In this document: positions 26,577 to 34,827 of the stretch, piece after piece
How positions within the stretch are numbered: position 1 is the first letter of the stretch
Layout: each line of letters opens with the position of its first letter
Source of the DNA: Massilia sp. Mn16-1_5
GTDB taxonomy: Bacteria; Pseudomonadota; Gammaproteobacteria; Burkholderiales; Burkholderiaceae_D
Direction: 5' to 3'
NCBI RefSeq assembly: GCF_004798585.1
Contig: NZ_PPXQ01000013.1
Location: 1 to 64,000 of the forward strand
Length of the DNA: 64,000 bases
Program-made: the position numbers and the translations under genes
The notes under the pieces: model-generated
What the model was told of the DNA's origin: nothing
Databases searched by the model: none
Seen by the model: only the letters and a program-made list of their open reading frames with translations

Positions 26577-26721
26577 AGGCAACAATCGTATAGAGTTGCC
26601 TATATTTGCTCCAAGCAATTTTAAATCCATCGGCGGCAGCGTTGTCCAGCCTGGTCTCCAGGCTGGCCGGGGCTCGTTTTGCCTGAACATTTTGTAAATA
26701 ACCGGCAGCCCGTTCGCGGGC
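26577..26721 (+). promoter_or_regulatory. structured nrdA leader with three hairpins
   Basis: Three inverted repeats lie in the leader: AGGCAAC/GTTGCCT (26577-26601); CCAGCCTGG-TCT-CCAGGCTGG (26646-26666), a perfect nine-base stem; and GCCCG-TTCG-CGGGC (26708-26721) with a UUCG-type tetraloop. None is followed by a clear T run. They may affect mRNA stability or translation; this is inference. Confidence 0.5.
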
Positions 26722-26769
26722 AATCGATCGACATTAGGCGGCAGCCCGACTGCCCTTCCTGGAGGCCCC

Positions 26770-29688
26770 ATGCAGACTTCTCAAGACATTTCCATCCACC
26801 CGCACGCGGCACCAGGAACGGCCAATGGCACGGCCAAGGCCGCCGAACTGGCCGCGCGCGCCGACTACCGCATCCTGCGCCGTAACGGCGCCGTCGTGCC
26901 TTTCGAGCCGAACAAGATCTCGGTCGCGATGACCAAGGCCTTCCTGGCGGTCGCCGGCGGCCAGGGCGCCGTCTCGGCCCGCATCCGCGAACTGGTGGAA
27001 GAGCTGACCAATAACGTGGTCGCCGCCCTGATGCGCCGCCAGCCGAACGGCGGCACCTTCCACATCGAAGATGTGCAGGACCAGGTGGAACTGTCGCTGA
27101 TGCGCTCGGGCGAACACGATGTCGCGCGCGCCTACGTGCTGTACCGCGCCAAGCAGATGGAAGAGCGCCGCGCCGCCAAGGAAGCCGCGGGCACCGCGCA
27201 CGTGGCTGCGCCGCAGATCCATGTGGTCGACAACGGCCAGCGCCTGCCGCTGGACGTGAACGACGTCCACGCCCTGGTGAACGCCGCCTGCGCCGGCCTG
27301 GAAAAGCACGTCGACGCCGACGCCATCGTCGCCGAGACCCTGCGCAACCTGTACGACGGCGTGCCGGTCGAGGAACTGCACAAGTCGGCCATCCTGGCCG
27401 CACGCGCGCTGATGGAAACCGATCCGGCCTACAGCCAGGTCACGGCCCGCATCCTGCTGCACACCATCCGTAAGGAAGTCTTCGGCAAGGAAGTGCCGCA
27501 AGCGAAGGCCGCCGCCGAATACCTCACCTATTTCCCGCAATACGTCGCCAAGGGCATCGCCAACGAGCTGCTCGACGAAGAGCTGGGCAAGTTCGACCTC
27601 GAGCGCCTGGCGAAAGCCATCGTGGCCGACCGCGACCTGCAGTTCGGCTACATCGGCCTGCAGACCCTGTACGACCGCTACTTCCTGCACGTGCGCGAAA
27701 CCCGCATCGAGATGCCGCAGGCCTTCTACATGCGCGTCGCGATGGGCCTGGCCCTGCGCGAAAGCGAGCGCGAAGAGCGCGCCATCGAGTTCTACAACCT
27801 GCTGTCGAGCTTTGACTTCATGAGCTCCACGCCGACCCTGTTCAACTCGGGCACCCGCCGCTCGCAGCTGTCCTCGTGCTACCTGACGACGGTGGGCGAC
27901 GATCTGGAAGGCATTTACGACGCTATTAAAGAAAACGCGCTGCTGTCGAAGTTCGCCGGCGGCCTGGGCAACGACTGGACCCCGGTCCGTGCGCTGGGTT
28001 CGCGCATCAAGGGCACCAACGGCAAGTCGCAAGGCGTGGTTCCGTTCCTGAAAGTGGTCAACGACACCGCTGTCGCCGTGAACCAGGGCGGCAAGCGCAA
28101 GGGCGCAGTCTGCGCCTACCTGGAAACCTGGCACATGGACATCGAGGAATTCCTCGACCTGCGCAAGAACACGGGCGACGACCGCCGCCGCACCCACGAC
28201 ATGAACACGGCGAACTGGATTCCCGACCTGTTCATGAAGCGCGTGATGGAAAAGGGCCACTGGACCCTGTTCACCCCGTCGGAAACGCCGGACCTGCACG
28301 ACCTGGTCGGCAAGGCTTTCGAAACCGCCTACCTGGCCTATGAAGCCAAGGCCGAGCGCGGCGAACTGCGCGTCTTCAAGAAGATCGAAGCGCTCGACCT
28401 GTGGCGCAAGATGCTGTCGATGCTGTTCGAAACCGGCCACCCATGGATCACCTTCAAGGATCCGTGCAACATCCGTTCGCCGCAACAGCACATCGGCGTC
28501 GTGCACTCGTCGAACCTGTGCACCGAGATCACCCTGAACACCAGCGCCGACGAAATCGCCGTCTGCAACCTGGGCTCGGTGAACCTGCCGCAGCACATGA
28601 AGGGCGATGGCCTGGATCACGTCAAGCTGCAGAAGACGATCCGCACCGCGATGCGCATGCTCGACAACGTCATCGATATCAACTACTACGCCGTCGAAAA
28701 GGCCCGTAATTCGAACCTGCGCCACCGTCCGGTCGGCATGGGCATCATGGGCCACCAGGACTGCCTGCACATGATGCGTGTGCCGTTTGCATCGGACAAG
28801 GCCGTGGAATTCGCCGACAAGTCGATGGAAGCCGTCTGCTACTACGCGTATCTCGCCTCGACCGAGCTGGCCGAAGAGCGCGGCCGTTATGAATCGTACG
28901 AAGGTTCGCTGTGGGACCGCGGCATCCTGCCGCAAGATTCCATCAAGCTGCTGGCGGAAGAGCGCGGCGGCTACCTCGAGCAGGACACCAGCGAATCGAT
29001 GGACTGGACCGTGGTGCGCAATCGCATCAAAGAGTTCGGCATGCGTAACTCGAACTGCGTGGCAATCGCCCCGACCGCGACGATCTCGAACATCATCGGC
29101 GTCTCGGCCTGCATCGAGCCGACCTTCCAGAACCTGTACGTGAAGTCGAACCTGTCGGGCGAATTCACCGAGATCAACTCCTACCTGGTGCGCGACCTGA
29201 AGGCGCGCGACCTGTGGGACGAGGTCATGATCGCCGACCTGAAGTACTTTGACGGTTCGCTGAGCAAGATCGACCGCGTGCCGCAAGACCTGCGCGACAT
29301 CTACGCCACCGCCTTCGAAGTCGAGCCGAAGTGGCTGGTCGAGCAGGCTTCGCGCCGCCAGAAGTGGATCGACCAGGCGCAGTCGCTGAACATCTACATG
29401 GCCGGCGCCTCGGGCAAGAAGCTGGATGAAACCTACAAGCTCGCGTGGCTGCGTGGCCTCAAAACCACCTACTACCTGCGCACCATCGCGGCGACGCACA
29501 TGGAGAAGTCGACCACCCGCACCGGCGCGCTGAACGCGGTGCCGGTCTCGGGCGGCCTGGCGGCCGGTCACGCGGCCCCCGCAGCCCCGGCTGCGGCTCC
29601 TGCGGCGGCTCCGGATGTGGTGGAAGGCGCGGCCTGCTACCTGCGTCCGGGCGATGCCGGCTTCGACGAGTGCGAAGCTTGCCAATAA
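26770..29688 (+). CDS. nrdA: class Ia ribonucleoside-diphosphate reductase, large subunit
   Basis: A 972-residue catalytic subunit. Two N-terminal ATP-cone domains are visible (from about residue 37, YRILRRNGAVVPFEPNKISV, and about 152, VVDNGQRLPLDVNDV), an arrangement also known from Pseudomonas, which gives dATP/ATP activity control. The catalytic core follows, with SSCYLTT, NLCTEI (radical Cys region) and VNLPQHM. The C-terminus ends in CEACQ, the redox-active pair that re-reduces the active site. GGAGG lies just upstream of the start. It converts NDPs to dNDPs with NrdB, 72 bases downstream. Confidence 0.95.
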   Translation: MQTSQDISIHPHAAPGTANGTAKAAELAARADYRILRRNGAVVPFEPNKISVAMTKAFLAVAGGQGAVSARIRELVEELTNNVVAALMRRQPNGGTFHIEDVQDQVELSLMRSGEHDVARAYVLYRAKQMEERRAAKEAAGTAHVAAPQIHVVDNGQRLPLDVNDVHALVNAACAGLEKHVDADAIVAETLRNLYDGVPVEELHKSAILAARALMETDPAYSQVTARILLHTIRKEVFGKEVPQAKAAAEYLTYFPQYVAKGIANELLDEELGKFDLERLAKAIVADRDLQFGYIGLQTLYDRYFLHVRETRIEMPQAFYMRVAMGLALRESEREERAIEFYNLLSSFDFMSSTPTLFNSGTRRSQLSSCYLTTVGDDLEGIYDAIKENALLSKFAGGLGNDWTPVRALGSRIKGTNGKSQGVVPFLKVVNDTAVAVNQGGKRKGAVCAYLETWHMDIEEFLDLRKNTGDDRRRTHDMNTANWIPDLFMKRVMEKGHWTLFTPSETPDLHDLVGKAFETAYLAYEAKAERGELRVFKKIEALDLWRKMLSMLFETGHPWITFKDPCNIRSPQQHIGVVHSSNLCTEITLNTSADEIAVCNLGSVNLPQHMKGDGLDHVKLQKTIRTAMRMLDNVIDINYYAVEKARNSNLRHRPVGMGIMGHQDCLHMMRVPFASDKAVEFADKSMEAVCYYAYLASTELAEERGRYESYEGSLWDRGILPQDSIKLLAEERGGYLEQDTSESMDWTVVRNRIKEFGMRNSNCVAIAPTATISNIIGVSACIEPTFQNLYVKSNLSGEFTEINSYLVRDLKARDLWDEVMIADLKYFDGSLSKIDRVPQDLRDIYATAFEVEPKWLVEQASRRQKWIDQAQSLNIYMAGASGKKLDETYKLAWLRGLKTTYYLRTIAATHMEKSTTRTGALNAVPVSGGLAAGHAAPAAPAAAPAAAPDVVEGAACYLRPGDAGFDECEACQ

Positions 29689-29760
29689 GCCGATTTAACT
29701 AAATAACCACGCCCGGCCGAGTGCCGGGCGCTGCCGTCAAAGAATTCAAGAGGAACAATC

Positions 29761-30870
29761 ATGTTGTCATGGGACGATGAACCAAGCAGCGCGCCGGTAG
29801 CGCGCGCACCGCAAGCCGGCGCCCAGCCGGAAGCCGCCGCCGCCGAAGTCGCCAAGCGCGTCAACGCGGACGACAAGCGCATCATCAACGGCCAGACCGA
29901 CGTCAACCAGCTGGTGCCATTCAAGTACAAGTGGGCCTGGGACAAGTACCTGGCCGGCTGCGCGAACCACTGGATGCCGCAGGAAGTGAACATGCAGCGC
30001 GACATCGAGCTGTGGAAGAGCCCGAACGGCCTTTCGGAAGACGAGCGCCGCCTGGTCAAGCGCAACCTCGGCTTCTTCGTCACCGCCGACTCGCTGGCCG
30101 CCAACAACATCGTGCTGGGCACCTACCGCCACATCACGGCCCCGGAATGCCGCCAGTACCTGCTGCGCCAGGCTTTCGAAGAGGCGATCCACACCCACGC
30201 CTACCAGTACATCGTCGAGTCGCTGGGCCTGGACGAGCGCGAGATCTTCAACGCCTACAACGAGATCCCGTCGATCCACGACAAGGACCAGTTCCTGATC
30301 CCGTACATCAACGTCCTGACCGACCCTGACTTCAAGACCGGCACCCTGGAAGCCGACCAGACCCTGCTCAAGTCGATCATCGTCTTCGCCTGCATGATGG
30401 AAGGCCTGTTCTTCTACGTCGGCTTCACCCAAATCCTGGCGCTGGGCCGCCAGAACAAGATGACCGGCGCCGCCGAGCAGTACCAGTACATCCTGCGCGA
30501 CGAGTCGATGCACGTGAACTTCGGCATCGACCTGATCAACACGATCAAGATGGAAAACCCGCTGCTGTGGACCCAGGCCTTCAAGGACGAGATCAAGGCC
30601 CTGTTCCTGCAGGCCGTGGAACTCGAATACCGCTACGCCGAAGACACCATGCCGCGCGGCGTGCTGGGCCTGAACGCCACCATGTTCAAGGGCTACCTGC
30701 GCTTCATCGCGAACCGCCGCGCCGTGCAGATCGGCCTCGATCCGCTGTTCCCGGCCGAAGAAAATCCATTCCCATGGATGAGCGAAATGATCGACCTGAA
30801 GAAAGAGCGTAACTTCTTCGAGACGCGCGTGACCGAGTACCAGACCGGCGGTGCGCTGAACTGGGATTGA
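29761..30870 (+). CDS. nrdB: class Ia ribonucleoside-diphosphate reductase, small subunit
   Basis: A 369-residue diiron radical subunit. Candidate iron ligands are D110, E141, H144, E214, E248 and H251 (motifs [43 protein letters not shown]). The radical tyrosine equivalent to E. coli Y122 is Y148. The C-terminal tail that docks to NrdA ends in GGALNWD. GAGGAAC precedes the start. The start and spacing indicate an nrdAB operon ending at the terminator at 30893-30924. Confidence 0.95.
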   Translation: MLSWDDEPSSAPVARAPQAGAQPEAAAAEVAKRVNADDKRIINGQTDVNQLVPFKYKWAWDKYLAGCANHWMPQEVNMQRDIELWKSPNGLSEDERRLVKRNLGFFVTADSLAANNIVLGTYRHITAPECRQYLLRQAFEEAIHTHAYQYIVESLGLDEREIFNAYNEIPSIHDKDQFLIPYINVLTDPDFKTGTLEADQTLLKSIIVFACMMEGLFFYVGFTQILALGRQNKMTGAAEQYQYILRDESMHVNFGIDLINTIKMENPLLWTQAFKDEIKALFLQAVELEYRYAEDTMPRGVLGLNATMFKGYLRFIANRRAVQIGLDPLFPAEENPFPWMSEMIDLKKERNFFETRVTEYQTGGALNWD

Positions 30871-30892
30871 TTCCAGCCTGCTCTCAATAGAG

Positions 30893-30924
30893 AAGCCCGA
30901 TGAGAAATCATCGGGCTTTTTTTT
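30893..30924 (+). terminator. intrinsic terminator of nrdAB
   Basis: AAGCCCGATGA (30893-30903) pairs perfectly with TCATCGGGCTT (30908-30918) around GAAA and runs into eight further T. Confidence 0.92.
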
Positions 30925-31112
30925 CGTCCGCATCGAACATGTGGCGACCATGTGTGCGATGCGATGGGACATATGGCGACGTCGATGGTCAAAGCAGATA
31001 GCGGAGATGAAAGCGCAGGCCGTGATGGCAGGATGCGTGGGTGCGCACGATTGAAATGGTGGGGACAGGTAGTTTTTGCGCGTCGAAGCGCAACGCTGCG
31101 CGCGAGGAGCGG

Positions 31113-31157
31113 CCATTTCAAAGCGAGCCTGATGGAATAAGGCGCGCTTTGAAATGG
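31113..31157. repeat. 13-bp perfect inverted repeat
   Basis: CCATTTCAAAGCG (31113-31125) and CGCTTTGAAATGG (31145-31157) flank a 19-base loop. The arms would give a stable RNA hairpin but no T run follows. Confidence 0.8.
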
Positions 31158-31466
31158 AGATGTGTCGGATCGGCTCGGAGTTCCTGCGCCGGGCTTGTTG
31201 TAATCGCGATTCAGCTACGAATTTGTTGTGCGTGGGTTGCGGAGTGACAAGGTTTTCGTGTACTTTACGTGATTGAATTTGTCAAAACGTGAACATGGCT
31301 TTTTTCGCATGCTCTCAGGCAGACAAAACCGATCGAAAAAAGGGAGTCGAAACAGGCTCGGCAGCGTAGCAAATGCGACAGCAAATGCGGCGCGAAACGA
31401 GCTTCGAGACTTTCGTAATGGGACGCTGATTCAAGCCAGCATGCACATAAGCGTAACGAAAAGAAC

Positions 31467-31512
31467 AAGCCGCACTGCCTGATCGTCATCAGGCAAGGCG
31501 GCTTTTTCTTTT
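31467..31512 (+). terminator. orphan intrinsic terminator
   Basis: AAGCCGC and the inner TGCCTGAT (from 31468) pair with ATCAGGCA and GCGGCTT (to about 31504) and are followed by TTTTTCTTTT. No gene ends just upstream, so it probably ends a non-coding transcript or a leader RNA of the H1-like gene. Confidence 0.75.
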
Positions 31513-31742
31513 CGTGCTCGTAAGGGCAGCGATGTGAAAGCGCAGCTAAGTAATGGAGCAGGTGTCCCGTCGTCGTTGGCTGAAGCGCTGCAATTGTGAG
31601 GAGTTGCAGCAGTTCAGCTGGTGCCGGATTCATTGGCAGTAACCATCCAGGTTTATGCCGATGAATAACCCGCTCGGCCATGTCGGACGGACGGGTTTCA
31701 ACCTTGTAGCGTATTTTCTCATCGCAGAGAAGGAGAACTAAA

Positions 31743-33137
31743 ATGGCAACAGCCGCTAAGAAACCAGCAGCAAAGTCTGCAGCCGCAGAAAAACCAGCCG
31801 CGAAGTCGGCAGCGAAGACCGCAACCAAGTCGGCAGCCGCTAAAGCTCCGGCGAAAGGGACGTCTGCGAAGACGTCCGCCAAGCCTGCAGCGAAGGCTGC
31901 AGCTAAACCAGCAGCGAAGAAGGCCGCCGCCAAGCCGGCAGCAAAACCAGCAGCAAAGAAGGCAGCCGCCAAGCCGGCAGCCAAGCCAGCTGCTAAGAAA
32001 GCCGCCGCCAAGCCGGCAGCCAAGCCAGCTGCTAAGAAAGCCGCCGCTAAGCCGGCAGCCAAGAAAGCTGCAGCCAAGCCAGTAGCAAAGGCAGCTGCAA
32101 CCAAGGCAGCCGCCAAGCCAGCGGCCAAGAAGACCGCGACCAAAGCAGCAGCCAAGCCAGCGGCCAAGAAGACCGCGACCAAAGCAGCGGCCAAGCCAGC
32201 GGCCAAGAAGACCGCGACCAAAGCTGCAGCTAAGCCAGCAGCGAAGAAGACCGCGACCAAAGCAGCAGCTAAGCCAGCAGCGAAGAAGACCGCGACCAAA
32301 GCAGCAGCCAAGCCAGCGGCCAAGAAGACCGCAACCAAGGGGACGGCTGCGAAGGCGTCCGCTAAGCCAGCCGCCAAGACCGCAGCCAAGCCAGCGGCTA
32401 AAAAGACCGCGACCAAAGCAGCAGCCAAGCCAGCGGCCAAGAAAACCGCAGCCGCCAAGCCAGTAGCAAAGGCAGCAGCGACCAAGTCGGCAGCGAAGGC
32501 ACCAGCGAAATCGGCAGCGAAGGCACCGGCAAAGACCGCTGCCAAGTCGGCATCGAAGGGGACGGCTGCGAAGCCGTCCGCCAAGTCGGCCGCTAAGACC
32601 GCAACCAAGGCACCGGCCAAGTCGGCAGCCAAGACTGCAACCAAAGCACCAGCGAAGAGCGCCGCCAAGACCGCTGCCAAAGCACCAGCGAAAGGCGCTG
32701 CCACGAAGGCGCCGGTCAAGTCAGCCGCTAAGACTGCCACCCCAGCTCCAGCCAAGGCTGCCGCTACCAAGACCGCTACCAAAGCGCCAGCAAAAACCGC
32801 TGCCAAGCCAGCTGCCAAAGCAGAAGCCAAGCCGGAAGCCATGAAGGCCGAAGCGAAGCCGGAAGCCGCCAAGGCCGAAGCCAAGCCAGAGGCGGCTGCA
32901 GCACCGGCAGCCGCAGTGAAGGCCGAAGCCAAGCCGGAAGCCGCAGCCAAGCCTGCAGCGAAGAAGGCTGCGGCCAAGAAGCCAGCTGCCAAGCAAGCTT
33001 CGGCAGTGCCGCAAGCGAGCGCCGAAGCCAAGCCAGCCCAGGCAGCGGAAGCCAAGCCGGCCGCACCGGCACCAGCCGCGAAGACCGTGCTGGCACCAGC
33101 CGCCGCATGGCCTTTCCCGACCAGCAGCCGTCCGTAA
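31743..33137 (+). CDS. histone H1-like Lys/Ala/Pro repeat protein
   Basis: A 464-residue, extremely basic low-complexity protein made almost wholly of KPAAKKA-, KTATKA- and KAPAKSA-type repeats, like the HctB/AlgP/H1-like nucleoid proteins of Burkholderiales. Acidic residues appear only in the EAKPE-rich C-terminal third. The conserved ending AAWPFPTSSRP is outside the repeats. Bases 32106-32339 are six tandem copies of a 39-bp unit encoding AAAKPAAKKTATK. AAGGAG precedes the start. It probably binds and condenses DNA. The repeats should be unstable in length. Confidence 0.9.
   Translation: MATAAKKPAAKSAAAEKPAAKSAAKTATKSAAAKAPAKGTSAKTSAKPAAKAAAKPAAKKAAAKPAAKPAAKKAAAKPAAKPAAKKAAAKPAAKPAAKKAAAKPAAKKAAAKPVAKAAATKAAAKPAAKKTATKAAAKPAAKKTATKAAAKPAAKKTATKAAAKPAAKKTATKAAAKPAAKKTATKAAAKPAAKKTATKGTAAKASAKPAAKTAAKPAAKKTATKAAAKPAAKKTAAAKPVAKAAATKSAAKAPAKSAAKAPAKTAAKSASKGTAAKPSAKSAAKTATKAPAKSAAKTATKAPAKSAAKTAAKAPAKGAATKAPVKSAAKTATPAPAKAAATKTATKAPAKTAAKPAAKAEAKPEAMKAEAKPEAAKAEAKPEAAAAPAAAVKAEAKPEAAAKPAAKKAAAKKPAAKQASAVPQASAEAKPAQAAEAKPAAPAPAAKTVLAPAAAWPFPTSSRP
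32106..32339 (+). repeat. six tandem 39-bp coding repeats
   Basis: Six consecutive 13-codon units, each encoding AAAKPAAKKTATK, differ mainly at third codon positions (gcg/gca, aag/aaa). This suggests recent unequal crossing-over or slippage within the H1-like gene. Confidence 0.9.
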
Positions 33138-33166
33138 TCCGGTCTGGCCCGCTTTAGGGCAAAATA

Positions 33167-33201
33167 CCGCTGTGTGAAGCCTTCACACAGCGGTTTTTTT
33201 T
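33167..33201 (+). terminator. intrinsic terminator after the H1-like gene
   Basis: CCGCTGTGTGAAG (33167-33179) pairs with CTTCACACAGCGG (33181-33193) and continues into TTTTTTTT. It lies 29 bases after the stop and 6 bases before the yggT ribosome-binding site. Confidence 0.9.
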
Positions 33202-33217
33202 ATCTCAAGGAGTTCTC

Positions 33218-33742
33218 GTGCCCATTCTTCAGTTGATCGTCGATACCATTGCCAGCGTGCTGGGCGGGGTGCTGCTATTGCGCTTCTGGATGCAGGCCAT
33301 CCGCGTGCGTCCGCCGTCGTCGGTGGCACAGTTCACCTTTACGCTCACTGACTGGCTGGTCAAACCCCTGCGCCGCATCGTGCCGGGGGCGGGCGGCTAT
33401 GACTGGGCAAGCCTGATCGGCGCCTTCCTGGTGGTGCTGCTGGCGACCTCGATCCTGTTCATCGTCGGGGCGTCGGCCGAGCAGGTGTTCCTGCTGGCGC
33501 TGGGACGCTTCGTGAAGTGGATCATTTACGGGTTCATCGCGCTCCTGATCATCGAGGCGATCTTCAGCTGGGTCAATCCGCATGCGCCGCTGGCGCCCTT
33601 CGTGCATGCGCTGAACGATCCGCTGCTGCGGCCGATCCGCAAGGTGGTGCCGCCGATCGGTGGGCTGGATCTGTCGGTGCTGGTGGCGGTGTTGTTGTTG
33701 CAGATTGCGTTGTATCTGCTGCGGATTGTCGTGCCGATTTGA
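33218..33742 (+). CDS. YggT-family membrane protein
   Basis: A 174-residue protein with two YggT repeats (about residues 5-85 and 95-172), each with two to three membrane helices; RPPSSVAQFTFTLTDWLVKPLRRIVP and NDPLLRPIRKVVPP are the typical repeat ends. Homologues are implicated in osmotic or ion homeostasis in E. coli and in membrane protein assembly elsewhere. The start is GTG at 33218 with AAGGAG at 33207-33212. Confidence 0.88.
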   Translation: MPILQLIVDTIASVLGGVLLLRFWMQAIRVRPPSSVAQFTFTLTDWLVKPLRRIVPGAGGYDWASLIGAFLVVLLATSILFIVGASAEQVFLLALGRFVKWIIYGFIALLIIEAIFSWVNPHAPLAPFVHALNDPLLRPIRKVVPPIGGLDLSVLVAVLLLQIALYLLRIVVPI

Positions 33743-33763
33743 AGATGGTGGTGCCGATGTGAG

Positions 33764-33794
33764 AATGGGCAGCGGAGGCTGCCCATTTTTTTTT
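33764..33794 (+). terminator. intrinsic terminator of yggT
   Basis: AATGGGCAGC (33764-33773) pairs with GCTGCCCATT (33778-33787) around GGAG, followed by a run of T. Confidence 0.88.
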
Positions 33795-33844
33795 GTGGAT
33801 CGCGTGATTCATTCGAGCCGCCGGCCGAGTTCAACGTGCGTAAC

Positions 33845-33865
33845 GGTGGGCATGCCCACCCTACG
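33845..33865. repeat. REP-like palindrome, copy 3 (short)
   Basis: GGTGGGC-AT-GCCCACC with the family end CCACCCTACG; GCGTAACG precedes it, as in copies 1 and 4. It lies between the convergent yggT and PfkB-kinase genes. Confidence 0.8.
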
Positions 33866-33879
33866 AACCGGCGTCACGT

Positions 33880-34821
33880 TTATTTGAAGCGGTAGCCGAA
33901 GGCGGACTCGAATTTGCTCTCGATCTCGGCCGGAGTAAAACTGTGGTTCTGGCCACCCTGGTGGGCGATCTTGATGGAGCCGAGCAGGCTGGCGAGGCGG
34001 CCGGTGGTGGGCCAGTCGTAGCCCTGGGCGATGCCGTACAGGAGGCCGGCGCGGTAGGCGTCGCCGCAGCCGGTCGGGTCGACGATGGCGCTGGCCGGGA
34101 CTGCCGGGATGTCGTGGCGTTCGCCGCCGGCGTAGATCTCGGAGCCCTTTTCGCCGCGGGTGACGATCAGCGCGTCCAGGCGTGAGGCGATCTCGTTCAG
34201 GGTGAGGCCGGTGCGGTCCATCACCATCTCGAATTCGTAGTCGTTGGCGGCCAGGTAGGTGGCCTGGTCAATGAAGGTCAACAGTTCTTCGCCGCTGAAC
34301 ATCGGCAGCTGCTGGCCCGGGTCGAACATGAAGGGCACGCCCTGGGCGGCGCAGTCGCGTGCGTGCTTGAGCATGCCGTCGCGGCCGTCCGGGGCGATGA
34401 TCGCCAGGCGCAGCGGGCCCTGGTCGGCGACGTTGTTCTCGTGCGAGAACTGCATCGCGCCCGGGTGGAAGGCGTTGATCTGGTTGTTGTCCTGGTCGGC
34501 GGTGACGAAGCACTGGGCCGTGTAGGCGTCCCCGATCGTCTTGATGGCGCGGGTCTTGATGCCGAAGTTGCGCAGGCGCTCGAGGTAGTCGGCACCGTCC
34601 TGGCCGAGGGTCGCCATGATCAGCGGTTCGCCGCCAAGCAGTTTCAAATTGTAGGCAATGTTCGCCGAGCAGCCGCCGTATTCGGTACGCAGGGTCGGCA
34701 CCAGGAAGGACACGTTTACGCGGTGCAGCTGGTCGGCCAGCAGGGTTTCGGCGAAGCGGCCGTGGTACTGCATGATCTTGTCGAAGGCGAGCGATCCGCA
34801 GATCAGGGTGGCTTGGGTCAT
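33880..34821 (-). CDS. PfkB-family carbohydrate/adenosine kinase
   Basis: A 313-residue ribokinase-like kinase. The GGCSANIAYNLKLLGG segment (about residue 48) is the N-terminal substrate site, and DPTGCGDAYRAGLLYG near residue 247 contains the catalytic aspartate and anion hole. Closest in style to bacterial adenosine kinase-like PfkB proteins. The substrate is not certain. It is the last gene of a minus-strand run beginning with the DUF3426 gene 6 bases upstream. Confidence 0.9.
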   Translation of the reverse strand: MTQATLICGSLAFDKIMQYHGRFAETLLADQLHRVNVSFLVPTLRTEYGGCSANIAYNLKLLGGEPLIMATLGQDGADYLERLRNFGIKTRAIKTIGDAYTAQCFVTADQDNNQINAFHPGAMQFSHENNVADQGPLRLAIIAPDGRDGMLKHARDCAAQGVPFMFDPGQQLPMFSGEELLTFIDQATYLAANDYEFEMVMDRTGLTLNEIASRLDALIVTRGEKGSEIYAGGERHDIPAVPASAIVDPTGCGDAYRAGLLYGIAQGYDWPTTGRLASLLGSIKIAHQGGQNHSFTPAEIESKFESAFGYRFK

Positions 34822-34827
34822 ATGCGA

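Larger units (their letters stand above)
30925..31742. other. 818-base non-coding interval, visibly AT-richer than its neighbours in part
   Basis: No convincing gene lies here. It holds a perfect 13-base inverted repeat (31113-31125 with 31145-31157) and an orphan intrinsic terminator at 31467-31512. Bases about 31200-31460 are less GC-rich than flanking genes. A short open frame from 31273 to 31482 starts with TTG, lacks a ribosome-binding site, is full of Arg/Lys/Ser, and ends inside the terminator stem, so I do not call it. A small RNA ending at that terminator is possible. Confidence 0.6.

Noticed and set aside
26734..29685. 983-codon open frame opposite nrdA on the minus strand
   Set aside because: It mirrors the GC-biased codon usage of nrdA, has His/Arg/Gln/Val-rich low-complexity composition, no domain, and covers the NrdR-linked leader. 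nrdA is certain.
31273..31482. Possible 69-codon gene in the nrdB-H1 interval
   Set aside because: TTG start without a ribosome-binding site, Arg/Ser/Lys-rich non-globular product, and a stop inside a terminator stem.
32106..32339. Regular 39-bp repeats resembling a CRISPR array
   Set aside because: The units abut without spacers, lie in frame in the H1-like gene and vary at third codon positions. No cas genes are present.
31265..33055. 596-codon minus-strand frame rich in Ala/Gly/Leu/Val that looks like a membrane protein
   Set aside because: It is the antisense of the Lys/Ala/Pro repeats (GCC/AAG read as GGC/CTT). The plus-strand gene has a ribosome-binding site, a conserved C-terminus and a terminator.
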